From Ciceribacter sichuanensis (GTDB taxonomy: Bacteria > Pseudomonadota > Alphaproteobacteria > Rhizobiales > Rhizobiaceae): a DNA stretch of 64,000 nucleotides. The stretch's first letter is position 1, and each line of letters opens with the position of its first letter. The notes under the pieces were generated by a model. It saw only the letters and a program-made list of their open reading frames with translations, was not told the origin of the DNA and searched no databases. Below are positions 30,401 through 38,504 of the stretch, in pieces. Location: positions 62,001 through 126,000 of the forward strand of contig NZ_JAMXLX010000003.1 in NCBI RefSeq assembly GCF_024055605.1. Direction: 5' to 3'. Made by a program: the position numbers and the translations under genes.

Positions 30401-32211
30401 ACCGTCAGTTCCATGTCGTGCAGCACGACGAGAATCTCGTTTCCCCCTTCCGGTGAGACATGGATGTCGAAGGTGCGCTCGCTGATGACGCGGAAACCGA
30501 GATTTTCAAGGAGCGGGACGCGCCGCGACAGCGGCAGGTGAACGCCCGCATGGAAGATCTTGAGGTAAAGCTGCCTGCCGGCTTCCGTCGTGGTTTCATG
30601 GAAGGCGATCGAGACGGGCTCGCCGGCGAGGCAGGCCTGGATATGGGCGAGGTCGCGGACCGCCTCTTCCGGCGAAAAAGCCTCCTGATAGGCCTGGCTG
30701 ACGGCAAGCGCAGGCGCCTTCGGCCCGGCCAGCGCTTCGAAGCGGTCGCTCCAGCGGGCGGTGATTTCGCGGACGGCTTCCTCCAGCGTCGCCTGCGCAA
30801 TGCGCGGCGTCTTGCCTTCGGAGCGGCCGATAATGATATGCACACGCGCCACACCGCCTTCCGGGAAAGCCGGGTAATAGGCGGAGACGCGGCCCTGATA
30901 GACCTTGGTCAGATAGGCCCCGATCTTCTCGCGCACGACGGAATTATAGTCTTCGCGCGGAACGTAGACGATCAGCGAAACGAAGCGGTCGAACTGATCG
31001 ATGCGCGGAAGGACCCGCACGCGTGGCCGTTCCGAGAGATCGTTGATCTGCTCGCAGAACTTGGCCAGCAGATCCGGCTCGATTTGGAAGAGGTCGTCGC
31101 GCGGATAGGCTTCCAGCGTGTTTTGCAGAATGCGTCCCGAATGGCTCTGCGGGTCGAAGCCGAAATGGTCGGTCACCTTGCGGGCCTTGGCCCTGAGCAG
31201 CGGGATCTGGCTGACCGAGCCGGTATAAGCGGTCGAGGTGAAGAGACCGACGATACGTAGTTCGCCCACCACCTTGCCGTCTTGGTCGAAGCGCTTGACG
31301 CCGACATAGTCCATGTAGGCGCGGCGATGCACGATGGATTTCACATTCGCTTTGGTGACGATGAGGAAATCCGGTCCCTGCAGGAATTCGAGGATCTCGG
31401 GCGTGGTGGTGACGGCGTTCCTGCCCTGGCGAAGGACCAGAACGTCGGGATCGGAAAGAATGCCGAGCCCGGTGCCCTTGTCGCGCTCGAGGATCGCGGC
31501 CTCTCCTTCGCCGGAATAGACGTATTCGCGCATGCCGAGGAAGGTGAAATTGTCATCGCGCAGCCAGTCGAGGAAGGCGAGCGCCTCATCGCGGTCGCCC
31601 TTCCGGCGGCCGGGGGAGAGTTCGCCGAGTTCCCGCATGGTCGTGTCGAGAAGCGAGAGCATCTGCTTCCAGTCGGCCGAGGCCATGTGGACCTGAGCGA
31701 GAACGATTTCCAGACGCGACTTGAGGGCGGCTGATTGCGCATCGGTCAGCGGCGCGAGGTGAAGCTGGATATAGCTCGTGCGGATCGCGCCCTGCGCTTC
31801 CTCGTCGGCGCCGGCGAGCGAGACCGGGCCGCCCGGCACGATCGACAGGATCGGGTGAACGGCCATGAAGATATCGCGGTAGAGGCTGGTGACCTCGCCC
31901 ATCACCGAATCATAGAGGAAGGGCTTGTTGCGCTCGATGATCGAGAGCACGCTGACCGGCGTGCCGGCAGGTGTGACATCGGCAATCGGCGCTATGACGA
32001 CGCGCGGCGCCTTGCCGTCCCAGGCGGCAATGTCGCTTGCTGCGCGAAGCGAGGAGAATGCGAGCATTTCGGGAGTGTAATTGTCGAGATCGTCACCGCT
32101 GGCGCGGCCGAAAAGGATAGCCGGATCGATGAACGGCTCCTGGATCGCCTCCGCGATCTTGCAGGCGGCCTCCAGCTGGGGTTCCCGCTTAAGCTTCCTG
32201 TTCGCGACCAT
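27430..32211 (-). CDS. Large NAD-specific glutamate dehydrogenase
   Basis: This is the ~180 kDa NAD-dependent glutamate dehydrogenase, which deaminates glutamate to 2-oxoglutarate for amino-acid catabolism. The chosen start gives 1593 residues, the family size. Long N-terminal regulatory (ACT-like) domains come first. The catalytic core lies around residues 700-1150, with VARGGLRWSDRAQDYRTE, the PVGAKGGFYPKQ lysine motif and the VGVGDMSGDVFGNGM nucleotide-binding stretch. A long helical C-terminal domain follows. The frame stays open 90 codons upstream. I prefer the ATG at 32211 because GGGAGAGAG stands before it and the upstream part overlaps the divergent pdxY. Confidence 0.95.
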   Translation of the reverse strand: MVANRKLKREPQLEAACKIAEAIQEPFIDPAILFGRASGDDLDNYTPEMLAFSSLRAASDIAAWDGKAPRVVIAPIADVTPAGTPVSVLSIIERNKPFLYDSVMGEVTSLYRDIFMAVHPILSIVPGGPVSLAGADEEAQGAIRTSYIQLHLAPLTDAQSAALKSRLEIVLAQVHMASADWKQMLSLLDTTMRELGELSPGRRKGDRDEALAFLDWLRDDNFTFLGMREYVYSGEGEAAILERDKGTGLGILSDPDVLVLRQGRNAVTTTPEILEFLQGPDFLIVTKANVKSIVHRRAYMDYVGVKRFDQDGKVVGELRIVGLFTSTAYTGSVSQIPLLRAKARKVTDHFGFDPQSHSGRILQNTLEAYPRDDLFQIEPDLLAKFCEQINDLSERPRVRVLPRIDQFDRFVSLIVYVPREDYNSVVREKIGAYLTKVYQGRVSAYYPAFPEGGVARVHIIIGRSEGKTPRIAQATLEEAVREITARWSDRFEALAGPKAPALAVSQAYQEAFSPEEAVRDLAHIQACLAGEPVSIAFHETTTEAGRQLYLKIFHAGVHLPLSRRVPLLENLGFRVISERTFDIHVSPEGGNEILVVLHDMELTVPDGESFGIAEKGPITEEAFFAAFTGKVDNDIFNRLVLASGLTAREVTVLRAYAAYLRQAGFVYSQGHIAETLNRHPAIAKLIFELFHVSFDPKLAEKARTRKLSDIHGEIETALLAVPSLDEDRILRRYINAVDSTLRTNYFQKNDTAATMLAFKFDPQLLDGLPDPRPFREIFVFGVEVEGVHLRFGKVARGGLRWSDRAQDYRTEVLGLVKAQQVKNAVIVPVGAKGGFYPKQLPVGGSRDAWLAAGTEAYKTYIRTLLSITDNIVDGKVVAPADTVRLDEDDPYFVVAADKGTATFSDTANGLAQAAGFWLDDAFASGGSAGYDHKKMGITARGAWEAVKRHFREMNTDIQTTPFSVVGVGDMSGDVFGNGMLLSEKIRLIAAFDHRDIFIDPDPDTAISFAERKRMFELPRSSWQDYDRRTLSKGAMIISRAEKSVTLTPEAAAAIGLGRTVATPFDIMSAILKAPVDLLWFGGIGTYVKAASETDTEVGDRANDAIRVTGTEVRARVIGEGANLGVTQRGRIAYALNGGRINSDAIDNSAGVNSSDVEVNIKIALAPPMADGRLTRDKRNRLLSEMTEEVGELVLRNNYLQSLAISLSERKGSGNREELSRLMNYLEAAGRLNRKVETLPDNTALAERYAGGKSLTRPEIGVLLSYAKIVLFDQIVESGLPDDPYCAAALTNYFPARMRKTYAKDIAGHRLHREIIATVLANHVINRGGPGFVVAVGDATGTLPAEVVKAALLTRDGLDLPALWDRIDALDATIPGEIQNRLYATVGRVYEGMTRLIVETGLSTIPLGEALPRLKTAVKASEKALSSTLPAHLRQQFEAETAELTAAGVPADVAADVVKLQALLLVPEVMQIAERTGAPLARAIEGYFAVSEIFRIDRILALGARVATNDHYDSLALFRSLDQIGAARREIVISALTSHAGEKQPVQAWHAADLQRINRLGAELLALSEGAEASLSKIAVAAGLVSDLAHGRSR

Positions 32212-32413
32212 TGCTCTCTCCCTTTCAATGTCACTTTTATGTCGTGCAGCTGATTCATAAAGCAGTTTGCAGGATGATGTATCCGCATTTGACCGCGATA
32301 CGGAAATTTCCGCTGTTTGAATATGCGATAAATATGAAGCAAAGAATGCGAAGCGTTGACAGATCCGACATAAAGGGATGATCAACGACGCGAACAAAGG
32401 TGAGTATCCGGTC
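32212..32413. other. Divergent promoter region between NAD-GDH and pdxY
   Basis: About 200 AT-richer bases separate two divergent genes. A TTGACA hexamer at 32356-32361 is a possible -35 element for pdxY, but the matching -10 is weak. No operator was recognised. Confidence 0.35.
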
Positions 32414-33292
32414 ATGACAGAAAAGTCGCAGGGCGCGGTCATCGTCATTTCGAGCCATGTCGTGCGGGGGTCGGTCGGCAACCGGGCCGCCGTCTTCGCG
32501 CTCGAAAGCCTCGGCTTCCCCGTCTGGGCGCTGCCGACCGTGGTGCTGCCGTGGCATCCGGGTCATGGCCCCTCGACGCGGCTGACCTTTCCGGAGGCGG
32601 ATTTCGACAAGGTGATCGACGATCTCATCCGGGCGCCCTGGCTTTCCGAAGTGTCCGCGGTGCTGACCGGCTATTTCGGCAATGGCGCGCAGCCGCGTTC
32701 CGTGGCGCGACTCATCAATGCACTGAAAGAGCGTAATCCCGATCTCATCTATGTCTGCGATCCCGTGATGGGCGATCTCGGCGGGCTCTATGTTCCCGAA
32801 GCGACCGCCATCGGCATTCGTGACCATCTCATCCCGCTTGCGACGATCGCCACGCCGAACCGCTACGAGCTTGCTTGGCTGGTCGGTAGCGCGCTTGAGA
32901 CCAACAAGGACATCATGGATGCAGCGCTTTCACTCGGTCCGCCGCAGATGCTGGTGACGTCCGCGGTGCCGATGATGGCGGGGGGCACGGGAAATCTCTA
33001 TCTCAGTGGCCGCAATGCGCTTCTTGCCGAGCACAGGCTGATCGACAATCCGCCGAACGGCCTCGGCGATCTGCTATCGGCGCTGTTCCTCGCGCGGTTG
33101 CTCGAGGGGTTGTCCGAAGAACGGGCGCTGCAGCTCGCCACGGCCGGTGTCTATGAAATGCTGGCGCGCACGGCGAAGAAGGGCGGAGACGAACTGACGC
33201 TGGAAAGCGACGCTTCCAGTTTGTCGTCGCCGATGGCGCTGGTGCAGATGCGGCGGCTGGTCCATCCGGCCCAGCGTCCGAAGCAAAGTTGA
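32414..33292 (+). CDS. pdxY: Pyridoxal kinase
   Basis: PdxY phosphorylates pyridoxal to PLP in the salvage pathway. The 292-residue ribokinase-fold protein opens with VIVISSHVVRGSVGNRAA and contains VLTGYFGN, YVCDPVMGD and the catalytic G-x-G-D stretch NGLGDLLSALFLARLLEG. The start at 32414 is preceded by AAAGGTGAG and fits family proteins; an in-frame ATG 12 codons upstream is less likely. The YggS-type PLP protein at 12.9 kb is another PLP-handling gene in the window but is not linked to it. Confidence 0.92.
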   Translation: MTEKSQGAVIVISSHVVRGSVGNRAAVFALESLGFPVWALPTVVLPWHPGHGPSTRLTFPEADFDKVIDDLIRAPWLSEVSAVLTGYFGNGAQPRSVARLINALKERNPDLIYVCDPVMGDLGGLYVPEATAIGIRDHLIPLATIATPNRYELAWLVGSALETNKDIMDAALSLGPPQMLVTSAVPMMAGGTGNLYLSGRNALLAEHRLIDNPPNGLGDLLSALFLARLLEGLSEERALQLATAGVYEMLARTAKKGGDELTLESDASSLSSPMALVQMRRLVHPAQRPKQS

Positions 33293-33368
33293 AAATGCAA
33301 GGCTGCCAGAACGCCGAAGCTTGCGCGAAACTGTTGCCTTGAGCGTCAGCACACGCTAATTCAAAAAC

Positions 33369-34010
33369 ATGAAGCGTTTTCCCTCCTCCCTCATCGCCGG
33401 TTATCGCAACTTCATGAGCGGTCGTTACACCGCCGAGAGCGAGCGATATCGACACCTCGCCGACCAGGGACAGAAGCCGCAGACCCTGATGATCGCCTGT
33501 TGCGATTCGCGGGCGGCGCCCGAGACGATCTTTGACGCCGGTCCGGGCGAACTGTTCGTGATGCGCAACGTTGCCAACATGGTCCCGCCGTATGAACCCG
33601 ATGGCAACTACCATGCGACGTCGGCAGCACTCGAATTCGCCGTGCAGGCGCTGCGGGTGAAGGACATCATCGTCATGGGGCATGGCCGTTGCGGCGGTAT
33701 TCGCGCAGCGCTCGATCCCAATGCCGAGCCGCTTTCCCCCGGCGATTTCATCGGAAAATGGATGGGGCTGGTCAGTTCCGCCGCCGAGCAGATCCAGGGC
33801 AATTCCGTGATGACGGACAGCGAGCGCCAGACGGCTCTCGAACGCATCTCGATCCGCAATTCGATCGCCAATCTCAGAACCTTCCCCTGCGTTCGCATTC
33901 TCGAAGAACGCGGCAAGCTGCAGCTTCATGGCGCGTGGTTTGACATCGCCAATGGCGAGCTCTGGATCATGGACCCGGATTCACAGGATTTTTCCCGTCT
34001 CGACATCTGA
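33369..34010 (+). CDS. Beta-class carbonic anhydrase
   Basis: The enzyme interconverts CO2 and bicarbonate in the cytosol. All zinc-site residues are present: Cys45 and Asp46 with Arg48 in CCDSR, and His105 and Cys108 in GHGRCGG. The 213-residue length is normal for the plant/bacterial beta class. It starts 76 bases after pdxY on the same strand. A RIME-like repeat follows the stop. Confidence 0.95.
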   Translation: MKRFPSSLIAGYRNFMSGRYTAESERYRHLADQGQKPQTLMIACCDSRAAPETIFDAGPGELFVMRNVANMVPPYEPDGNYHATSAALEFAVQALRVKDIIVMGHGRCGGIRAALDPNAEPLSPGDFIGKWMGLVSSAAEQIQGNSVMTDSERQTALERISIRNSIANLRTFPCVRILEERGKLQLHGAWFDIANGELWIMDPDSQDFSRLDI

Positions 34011-34017
34011 GAGCGGC

Positions 34018-34080
34018 TGGCGCATCGACCTGAAAACCGGAATCGTTTTCCGGAAAGCATGACGCGAAGATTCAATAAGT
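34018..34080. repeat. RIME-like intergenic palindromic repeat
   Basis: Right after the carbonic anhydrase gene, the segment GCGCATCGACCTGAAAACCG continues into AATCGTTTTCCGGAAAGCA and then TGACGCG. It contains an inner stem CCGGAA/TTCCGG and resembles the Rhizobium-specific intergenic mosaic element (RIME) family that recurs between rhizobial genes. It is seen only once in this window. The family assignment is from memory of the consensus, not from an alignment. Confidence 0.6.
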
Positions 34081-34256
34081 CGGAGTTGTCCTCAACGCGT
34101 CAATTCGGATGCACAGTGCTCCAAGGGTATCAATAAACCTAATTTAGAGGTTGTTATTAAGTTCACCCTAGACTGCCCCGAGTTTTGGAGGGGGCGGCTC
34201 CGTGCGGGGAGATGCTGGCGTAAGAGCGGCGCTTACCCGACGCTCGCGGTGAGTGG

Positions 34257-35852
34257 ATGAATCTCGAAGGCACGAAGAAGATCGTCATTGCGGCACTGCT
34301 GTTGCCGAGCCTGATCATGGCTGCTGAAGCCGTTCTTCTCCTGCGCAACTATTATCATAGCTACCGGGATTTCGCCGCCGGCAAGCATTATGCCTATATC
34401 GCGTCCGACGCCGGCAATATCGGTTCATCCGTTATCCCCGATGAAGCCCGTGCGACGCTTGTTTTCCTTGCCGATCGCAGCAATGAAAATCATAGCAAGC
34501 TGGCGGCTCGAAGGTTCGATGTCGACACCCGGTTCGACCGTTTTCTCGCGTTTCTGGCTGAGGCAGCGAAGACGCAGCCGTCGTTCGATGCGCGAATTCG
34601 CGGGTTTTGGCAGGCTGCCGAGCATCTGAAAGCGTTCCGAGATTCGGTCGATCAGGGGACAGCCAGGCCCGAACAGGTGATCGGGCAATACAAGCCCGCT
34701 TCCATGGCATTTCTGGAACTGGTCACTTCTCTTCGCTACGAGATCGCCGATCCGGCGCTTTCGCGACAGTTGAGTTTGCTGATCGACATTCTTGATGCCA
34801 ACGAGGCCGGATTGGTCGTCTCGTTCTATGGAACCGAACACTTCAGGGGGCTACGGTTATCGGATCAGGATCGCGAGACTTTCAATCAGGCCCTGGCTCT
34901 TCTGAACGTTACGGTGGGCAGGTTTTCCGCTTTTCCGGATTCAGCCGCCATCAAGCCGATCGACGATTTCGCTCGTTCGCTTGATGGCCGATGGCTGGCC
35001 CGCACCGCCCACGAGATCGCCACCGGGGACGCCACGCCATCACGCTTGATGCTGCGGCGCTGGTCGCAGTTACAGAACGAACGTATCCAATTGTGGCAAG
35101 ACAGCATCCGCTCGGTCGTGGAGGAGACCAGAGCGAGCGGCGATGCCCTTGCCTTGCGCTCCCGCTTCTTCCTCGAGATGCTGGTCGGCGCGACTGTCGT
35201 CTTCTCCCTGCTGGTCGGTGTCGTCATCCTGCTGGCGGTCAAGGGCGTGGCGCTGGCAGACCGGCTGATACGGGACAGGGAACTGCTCGTGAGCGAGCTT
35301 CGCAATGCGGCCCAGACGGATCTTCTGACCGGTCTCTACAATCGACGCGGCTTCGATGCGGCGACGACCTCCCTGCTGCGCGGAGAAAGTGGATCAAGCG
35401 CCCTTTCCATGGTCATTTTCGATCTTGATCGTTTCAAGCAGATCAATGATGCTCATGGCCATGATGTCGGAGACATGGTGCTTCAGCGCGTGGCACAGGT
35501 CGCCCAGAGCAGCTTCCGCACACAGGATCTCCTGTCGCGCCATGGCGGGGAGGAATTTGTGGCTCTGCTGCCCGATACTTCTCTCGATGAGGCGGCCACC
35601 ATCGCCGAACGGGTGCGGGCGACCATCGAGGCAACCGAAATCCGTCTGGCCGACGGCACCGCGTTGACGGTGACTGCAAGCTTCGGCTGTTCGGGGACCG
35701 AGGACGAAAACGTTCGCGGCGCGATCAACGAGCTGATCAAGAAGGCGGATCTGGCGCTCTATGCGGCGAAATTCTCCGGCCGAAACCGGGTCGTCATCGA
35801 CGGCGAAGCCGATATGCCTACCGTTGAACGTCGCAATTCACAGAAGACCTGA
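34257..35852 (+). CDS. Membrane diguanylate cyclase (GGDEF) with extracytoplasmic helical sensor
   Basis: The protein makes cyclic di-GMP from two GTP. Of its 531 residues, the first membrane segment is at about 7-28 and the second at about 306-328. The stretch between (about 30-305) is predicted periplasmic and all-helical, similar in design to NIT-type four-helix sensors, though I cannot confirm that family. The GGDEF domain starts near residue 353 (TDLLTGLYNRRGF). The active site reads GGEEF at 430-434, and the inhibitory I-site RxxD (RTQD) stands at 421-424, exactly five residues before it. It should therefore be active and product-inhibited. No EAL domain is present. It is convergent with the lytic transglycosylase gene. 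Confidence 0.9.
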   Translation: MNLEGTKKIVIAALLLPSLIMAAEAVLLLRNYYHSYRDFAAGKHYAYIASDAGNIGSSVIPDEARATLVFLADRSNENHSKLAARRFDVDTRFDRFLAFLAEAAKTQPSFDARIRGFWQAAEHLKAFRDSVDQGTARPEQVIGQYKPASMAFLELVTSLRYEIADPALSRQLSLLIDILDANEAGLVVSFYGTEHFRGLRLSDQDRETFNQALALLNVTVGRFSAFPDSAAIKPIDDFARSLDGRWLARTAHEIATGDATPSRLMLRRWSQLQNERIQLWQDSIRSVVEETRASGDALALRSRFFLEMLVGATVVFSLLVGVVILLAVKGVALADRLIRDRELLVSELRNAAQTDLLTGLYNRRGFDAATTSLLRGESGSSALSMVIFDLDRFKQINDAHGHDVGDMVLQRVAQVAQSSFRTQDLLSRHGGEEFVALLPDTSLDEAATIAERVRATIEATEIRLADGTALTVTASFGCSGTEDENVRGAINELIKKADLALYAAKFSGRNRVVIDGEADMPTVERRNSQKT

Positions 35853-35891
35853 GGCCAACTGACTTTTCGGAATTTTTATCGGGCCAGCGAC

Positions 35892-36713
35892 TTACTGGCC
35901 GTCGATCTGGGCACCGATATAGGCGATCGCCTGCTGGTAGACGGTGGCCGCGTTCCAGCCTTGGATGGCCGCGAAGTTCGGCTGACCCTGCTGGTAACCG
36001 GCGCCGGCCTGCCAGCCGTGGCCCTTCAGGAAGTTTGCGGTGGAAGCCAGCGCATCAGCCTTCGAGCGGACGAGATCGATGCGGCCGTCCCCGTCCCCAT
36101 CGACGCCATAGCGCACGACGTTGCGCGGCAGGAACTGCGTCTGGCCGATTTCCCCGTGGGCGGCGCCAACGGCCGTCAGGGAGAGTTCGTTGCTGGCGAC
36201 GAGTTCAAGGGCTGCATAGAGCTGGTCGGTGAAATATTCCGTGCGGCGACAATCGAAAGCGAGCGTGGCGACGGCGGAAAGGGTGTGTTCCTTGCCGAGG
36301 AAGGAGCCAAAGCCCGTTTCCATGCCCCAGATCGCGATCAGCGGACCGGCCGGAACGCCGTAGCGCTGCTCGATCCTGGCGAAGAGAGCGGCATTGTTTT
36401 TCTTCATGCCCTTGCCGCGGGAGATGATCGCGGCTCCGCCGCGCTTCTGCATGAATTGATCGAAGGACAGCTTATAGCTCTTCATGCCACGATCGGCACG
36501 GATCGTCGCAGTGTTGTAAGAGACCGTCGAGAAGACCTTGTTCAGCACGGACGGGCTGACACCCTGCCTGCTGGCTTCCTGCTTGAATTCGTCTATCCAC
36601 TGATCGAACCCGGCTGACGTGCTGCTGCATTGAGCGGCAGCGGCGCTGCCGGCCGTCATGGAAAATACTGCCGCTGTCAAAAGAGCTGCTGCCGAGAAAC
36701 TGGACAGTCGCAT
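35892..36713 (-). CDS. Lytic murein transglycosylase, MltB/SLT_2 type
   Basis: The enzyme cleaves the glycan strand of peptidoglycan with formation of 1,6-anhydro-muramic acid. The 273-residue product has a cleavable signal peptide (about 1-27, ending GSAAAA). The SLT_2 domain carries IAIWGMETGFG, with the catalytic Glu at 132, and then GEIGQTQFLPRNVVRYGVDG and ANFLKGHGWQAG. It lacks the C-terminal peptidoglycan-binding domain present in some relatives. No lipobox is seen, so a soluble periplasmic form is likely. Confidence 0.92.
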   Translation of the reverse strand: MRLSSFSAAALLTAAVFSMTAGSAAAAQCSSTSAGFDQWIDEFKQEASRQGVSPSVLNKVFSTVSYNTATIRADRGMKSYKLSFDQFMQKRGGAAIISRGKGMKKNNAALFARIEQRYGVPAGPLIAIWGMETGFGSFLGKEHTLSAVATLAFDCRRTEYFTDQLYAALELVASNELSLTAVGAAHGEIGQTQFLPRNVVRYGVDGDGDGRIDLVRSKADALASTANFLKGHGWQAGAGYQQGQPNFAAIQGWNAATVYQQAIAYIGAQIDGQ

Positions 36714-36824
36714 CGATGCCTCGTTGTTCGCTTATTTAGTCTTTGCCGCAACATGCCAGCAGACGCTGATTCTGTCACGTGTCATTCAACTATTCCGGAA
36801 GTATTTCCGACTGGTTACCACTCA

Positions 36825-36866
36825 CAAAAAGATGAACCGGCCCGCCTCTGTCGTGATTGGCGGGCC
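36825..36866 (-). terminator. Intrinsic terminator of asd
   Basis: On the minus strand an eight-base stem (GGCCCGCC with GGCGGGCC, 12-base loop) lies just past the asd stop. It is followed by a stretch ending in CTTTTTG. Confidence 0.75.
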
Positions 36867-36878
36867 GTAACATCATCC

Positions 36879-37913
36879 TCAGGCGGCAGCCTTCTTCGGC
36901 TTGATCAGGCCGCGATTGACGAGAAGCTCGGCGATCTGGACGGCGTTGAGTGCAGCGCCCTTGCGCAGGTTGTCGGAGACGACCCAGATGTTGAGACCGT
37001 TCTCGACGGTTGCGTCCTCGCGGATACGCGAAATGTAGGTCGCGTCTTCGCCTGCGCATTCGACCGGGGTGATGTAGCCGCCGTTCTCGTGCTTGTCGAT
37101 GACGAGGCAGCCGGGAGCTTCGCGAAGGATGTCACGGGCCTGGTCGGCTGTGATTTCCTTTTCGAACTCGATGTTGACCGATTCCGAGTGGCCGATGAAG
37201 ACCGGTACGCGCACGGCGGTGCAGGTGACCCTGATCTTCGGATCGAGCATCTTCTTGGTCTCGGCGAGAACCTTCCACTCCTCCTTGGTGTAGCCGTCTT
37301 CCATGAAGACGTCGATATGGGGAATGACGTTGAAGGCGATGCGCTTGGTGAACTTCTTGGTTTCGATCGGATCTGCGACGAACACCGCGCGGGTCTGGGT
37401 GAACAGCTCGTCCATGCCTTCCTTGCCGGCGCCGGATACCGACTGATAGGTCGATACGACGACGCGCTTGATGGTGGCCGCGTCATGCAGCGGCTTCAGC
37501 GCGACGACGAGCTGGGCCGTGGAGCAATTCGGGTTGGCGATGATGTTGCGCTTCTTGAAGTCGGCGATCGCGTCCGGATTGACTTCCGGAACGATCAACG
37601 GAACGTCGGCGTCATAGCGCCATGCGGATGAGTTGTCGATGACAACGCAACCCTGCTGGCCGATCTTCGGCGACCACTTCTGCGATACGGCGCCGCCGGC
37701 GGACATGAGGCAAATGTCGGTGTCGGAGAAGTCGTAGTTTTCGAGGTTCTGGACCTTCAGCGTCTTGTCGCCGAAGGAGACTTCGGTGCCCTGCGAGCGG
37801 GCGGAGGCCAGCGCCACGACTTCATCTGCAGGGAAGCCCCGCTCGGAGAGGATGCCCAGCATTTCGCGCCCGACGTTGCCGGTAGCGCCCGCGACTGCAA
37901 TCTTGAAACCCAT
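36879..37913 (-). CDS. asd: Aspartate-semialdehyde dehydrogenase
   Basis: Asd reduces aspartyl phosphate with NADPH to aspartate semialdehyde, the branch point to lysine/diaminopimelate, threonine and methionine. The 344-residue protein starts with the Rossmann motif VAGATGNVGREML. It carries the active-site Cys130 in NPNCSTAQL and the later GHSESVNIEF histidine region. A 39-residue Thr/Lys-ended ORF lies 109 bases upstream on the same strand with a hairpin between them, which raises the possibility of leader control. A terminator follows. Confidence 0.96.
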   Translation of the reverse strand: MGFKIAVAGATGNVGREMLGILSERGFPADEVVALASARSQGTEVSFGDKTLKVQNLENYDFSDTDICLMSAGGAVSQKWSPKIGQQGCVVIDNSSAWRYDADVPLIVPEVNPDAIADFKKRNIIANPNCSTAQLVVALKPLHDAATIKRVVVSTYQSVSGAGKEGMDELFTQTRAVFVADPIETKKFTKRIAFNVIPHIDVFMEDGYTKEEWKVLAETKKMLDPKIRVTCTAVRVPVFIGHSESVNIEFEKEITADQARDILREAPGCLVIDKHENGGYITPVECAGEDATYISRIREDATVENGLNIWVVSDNLRKGAALNAVQIAELLVNRGLIKPKKAAA

Positions 37914-37984
37914 TTAAAAGCTCTCTTTCTGTCTCTCCGCGGGTGGTGAGGGAGGAAGGAAGCTCGAGCGCACACCTTCCATGT

Positions 37985-38001
37985 CCCCGGCCGTGCCGGG
38001 G
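37985..38001 (-). promoter_or_regulatory. GC-rich hairpin between the 39-aa ORF and asd
   Basis: CCCCGGC and GCCGGGG form a perfect seven-base stem with a three-base loop. It sits 21 bases after the small ORF's stop and about 71 bases before the asd ATG on the minus strand. No T tract follows, so it is not a classical intrinsic terminator. A role in attenuation or mRNA folding is conjecture. Confidence 0.4.
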
Positions 38002-38022
38002 AGAGAGCGGTGGCCAGAGACG

Positions 38023-38142
38023 TTAGACGGTTTTCGTCGTCGTTTTGGCCTTGGTCGTGGATGAAAGGGCGATATGCGAAATCGCCCCGGCGGCGAGCAC
38101 CAGGTCGGACACATCAATAACGGATGAGCCGAAGAATTGCAT
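38023..38142 (-). CDS. Small 39-residue ORF upstream of asd
   Basis: I do not recognise this product. It starts at an ATG preceded by AAGGGACC at good spacing and ends with TAA. The peptide begins MQFFGSSVIDVSDLVLAAGA, is hydrophobic to about residue 27, and ends in a run rich in threonine and lysine (TTKAKTTTKTV). Two readings are possible. It may be a small membrane-associated protein with a basic tail, or a leader peptide whose Thr/Lys codons sense end products of the aspartate pathway served by the next gene, asd. It lies on the asd strand, 109 bases upstream. Reality as a gene is supported by the ribosome-binding site and the orderly composition only. Confidence 0.5.
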   Translation of the reverse strand: MQFFGSSVIDVSDLVLAAGAISHIALSSTTKAKTTTKTV

Positions 38143-38504
38143 GATCAGGTCCCTTTTCGCGCCGAGCTAATAAGGCGTTTTTGCTCGGAGTCAAGCAAAA
38201 GCACGCAATCGGGTTCATTGTCGTGATTTCAGGCCTGCGCCACGCCTGCCATCCGCAATGGCGGAGCGGTCAATGTCAATGGCAATCTCCAATTTCGTCG
38301 TTAAGAAGATATTAATCGAACTTTTCATTCTATTTACGACATATCGGAGCCATGAAATTAGACTTAAGTCATACGCCCAAAGCATCTCTCTGCTTTTTCC
38401 GGATTTCTGCCAGTCTGTTAACAACCTGTATCGCGACAAAACGACCCGGAGGAGCATGGGTCGGTCGTTGTGAAGGGGGAACTTATCTTAGTGGAGGAAT
38501 TACA
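38143..38504. other. Divergent AT-rich region before the MFS symporter
   Basis: This 362-base stretch between the small ORF (minus) and the symporter (plus) contains the AT-rich block 38250-38420 and no convincing gene. An open frame continuous with the symporter reaches back to 38352, but it has atypical composition and no ribosome-binding site. The symporter's own GGAGG is at about 38491-38496. Promoters for both directions are expected here. Confidence 0.45.

Noticed and set aside
37914..38117. A 67-codon Pro/Arg-rich frame just upstream of asd on the minus strand
   Set aside because: It overlaps the better-supported 39-residue ORF in another frame, lacks a ribosome-binding site and has shadow-like composition.
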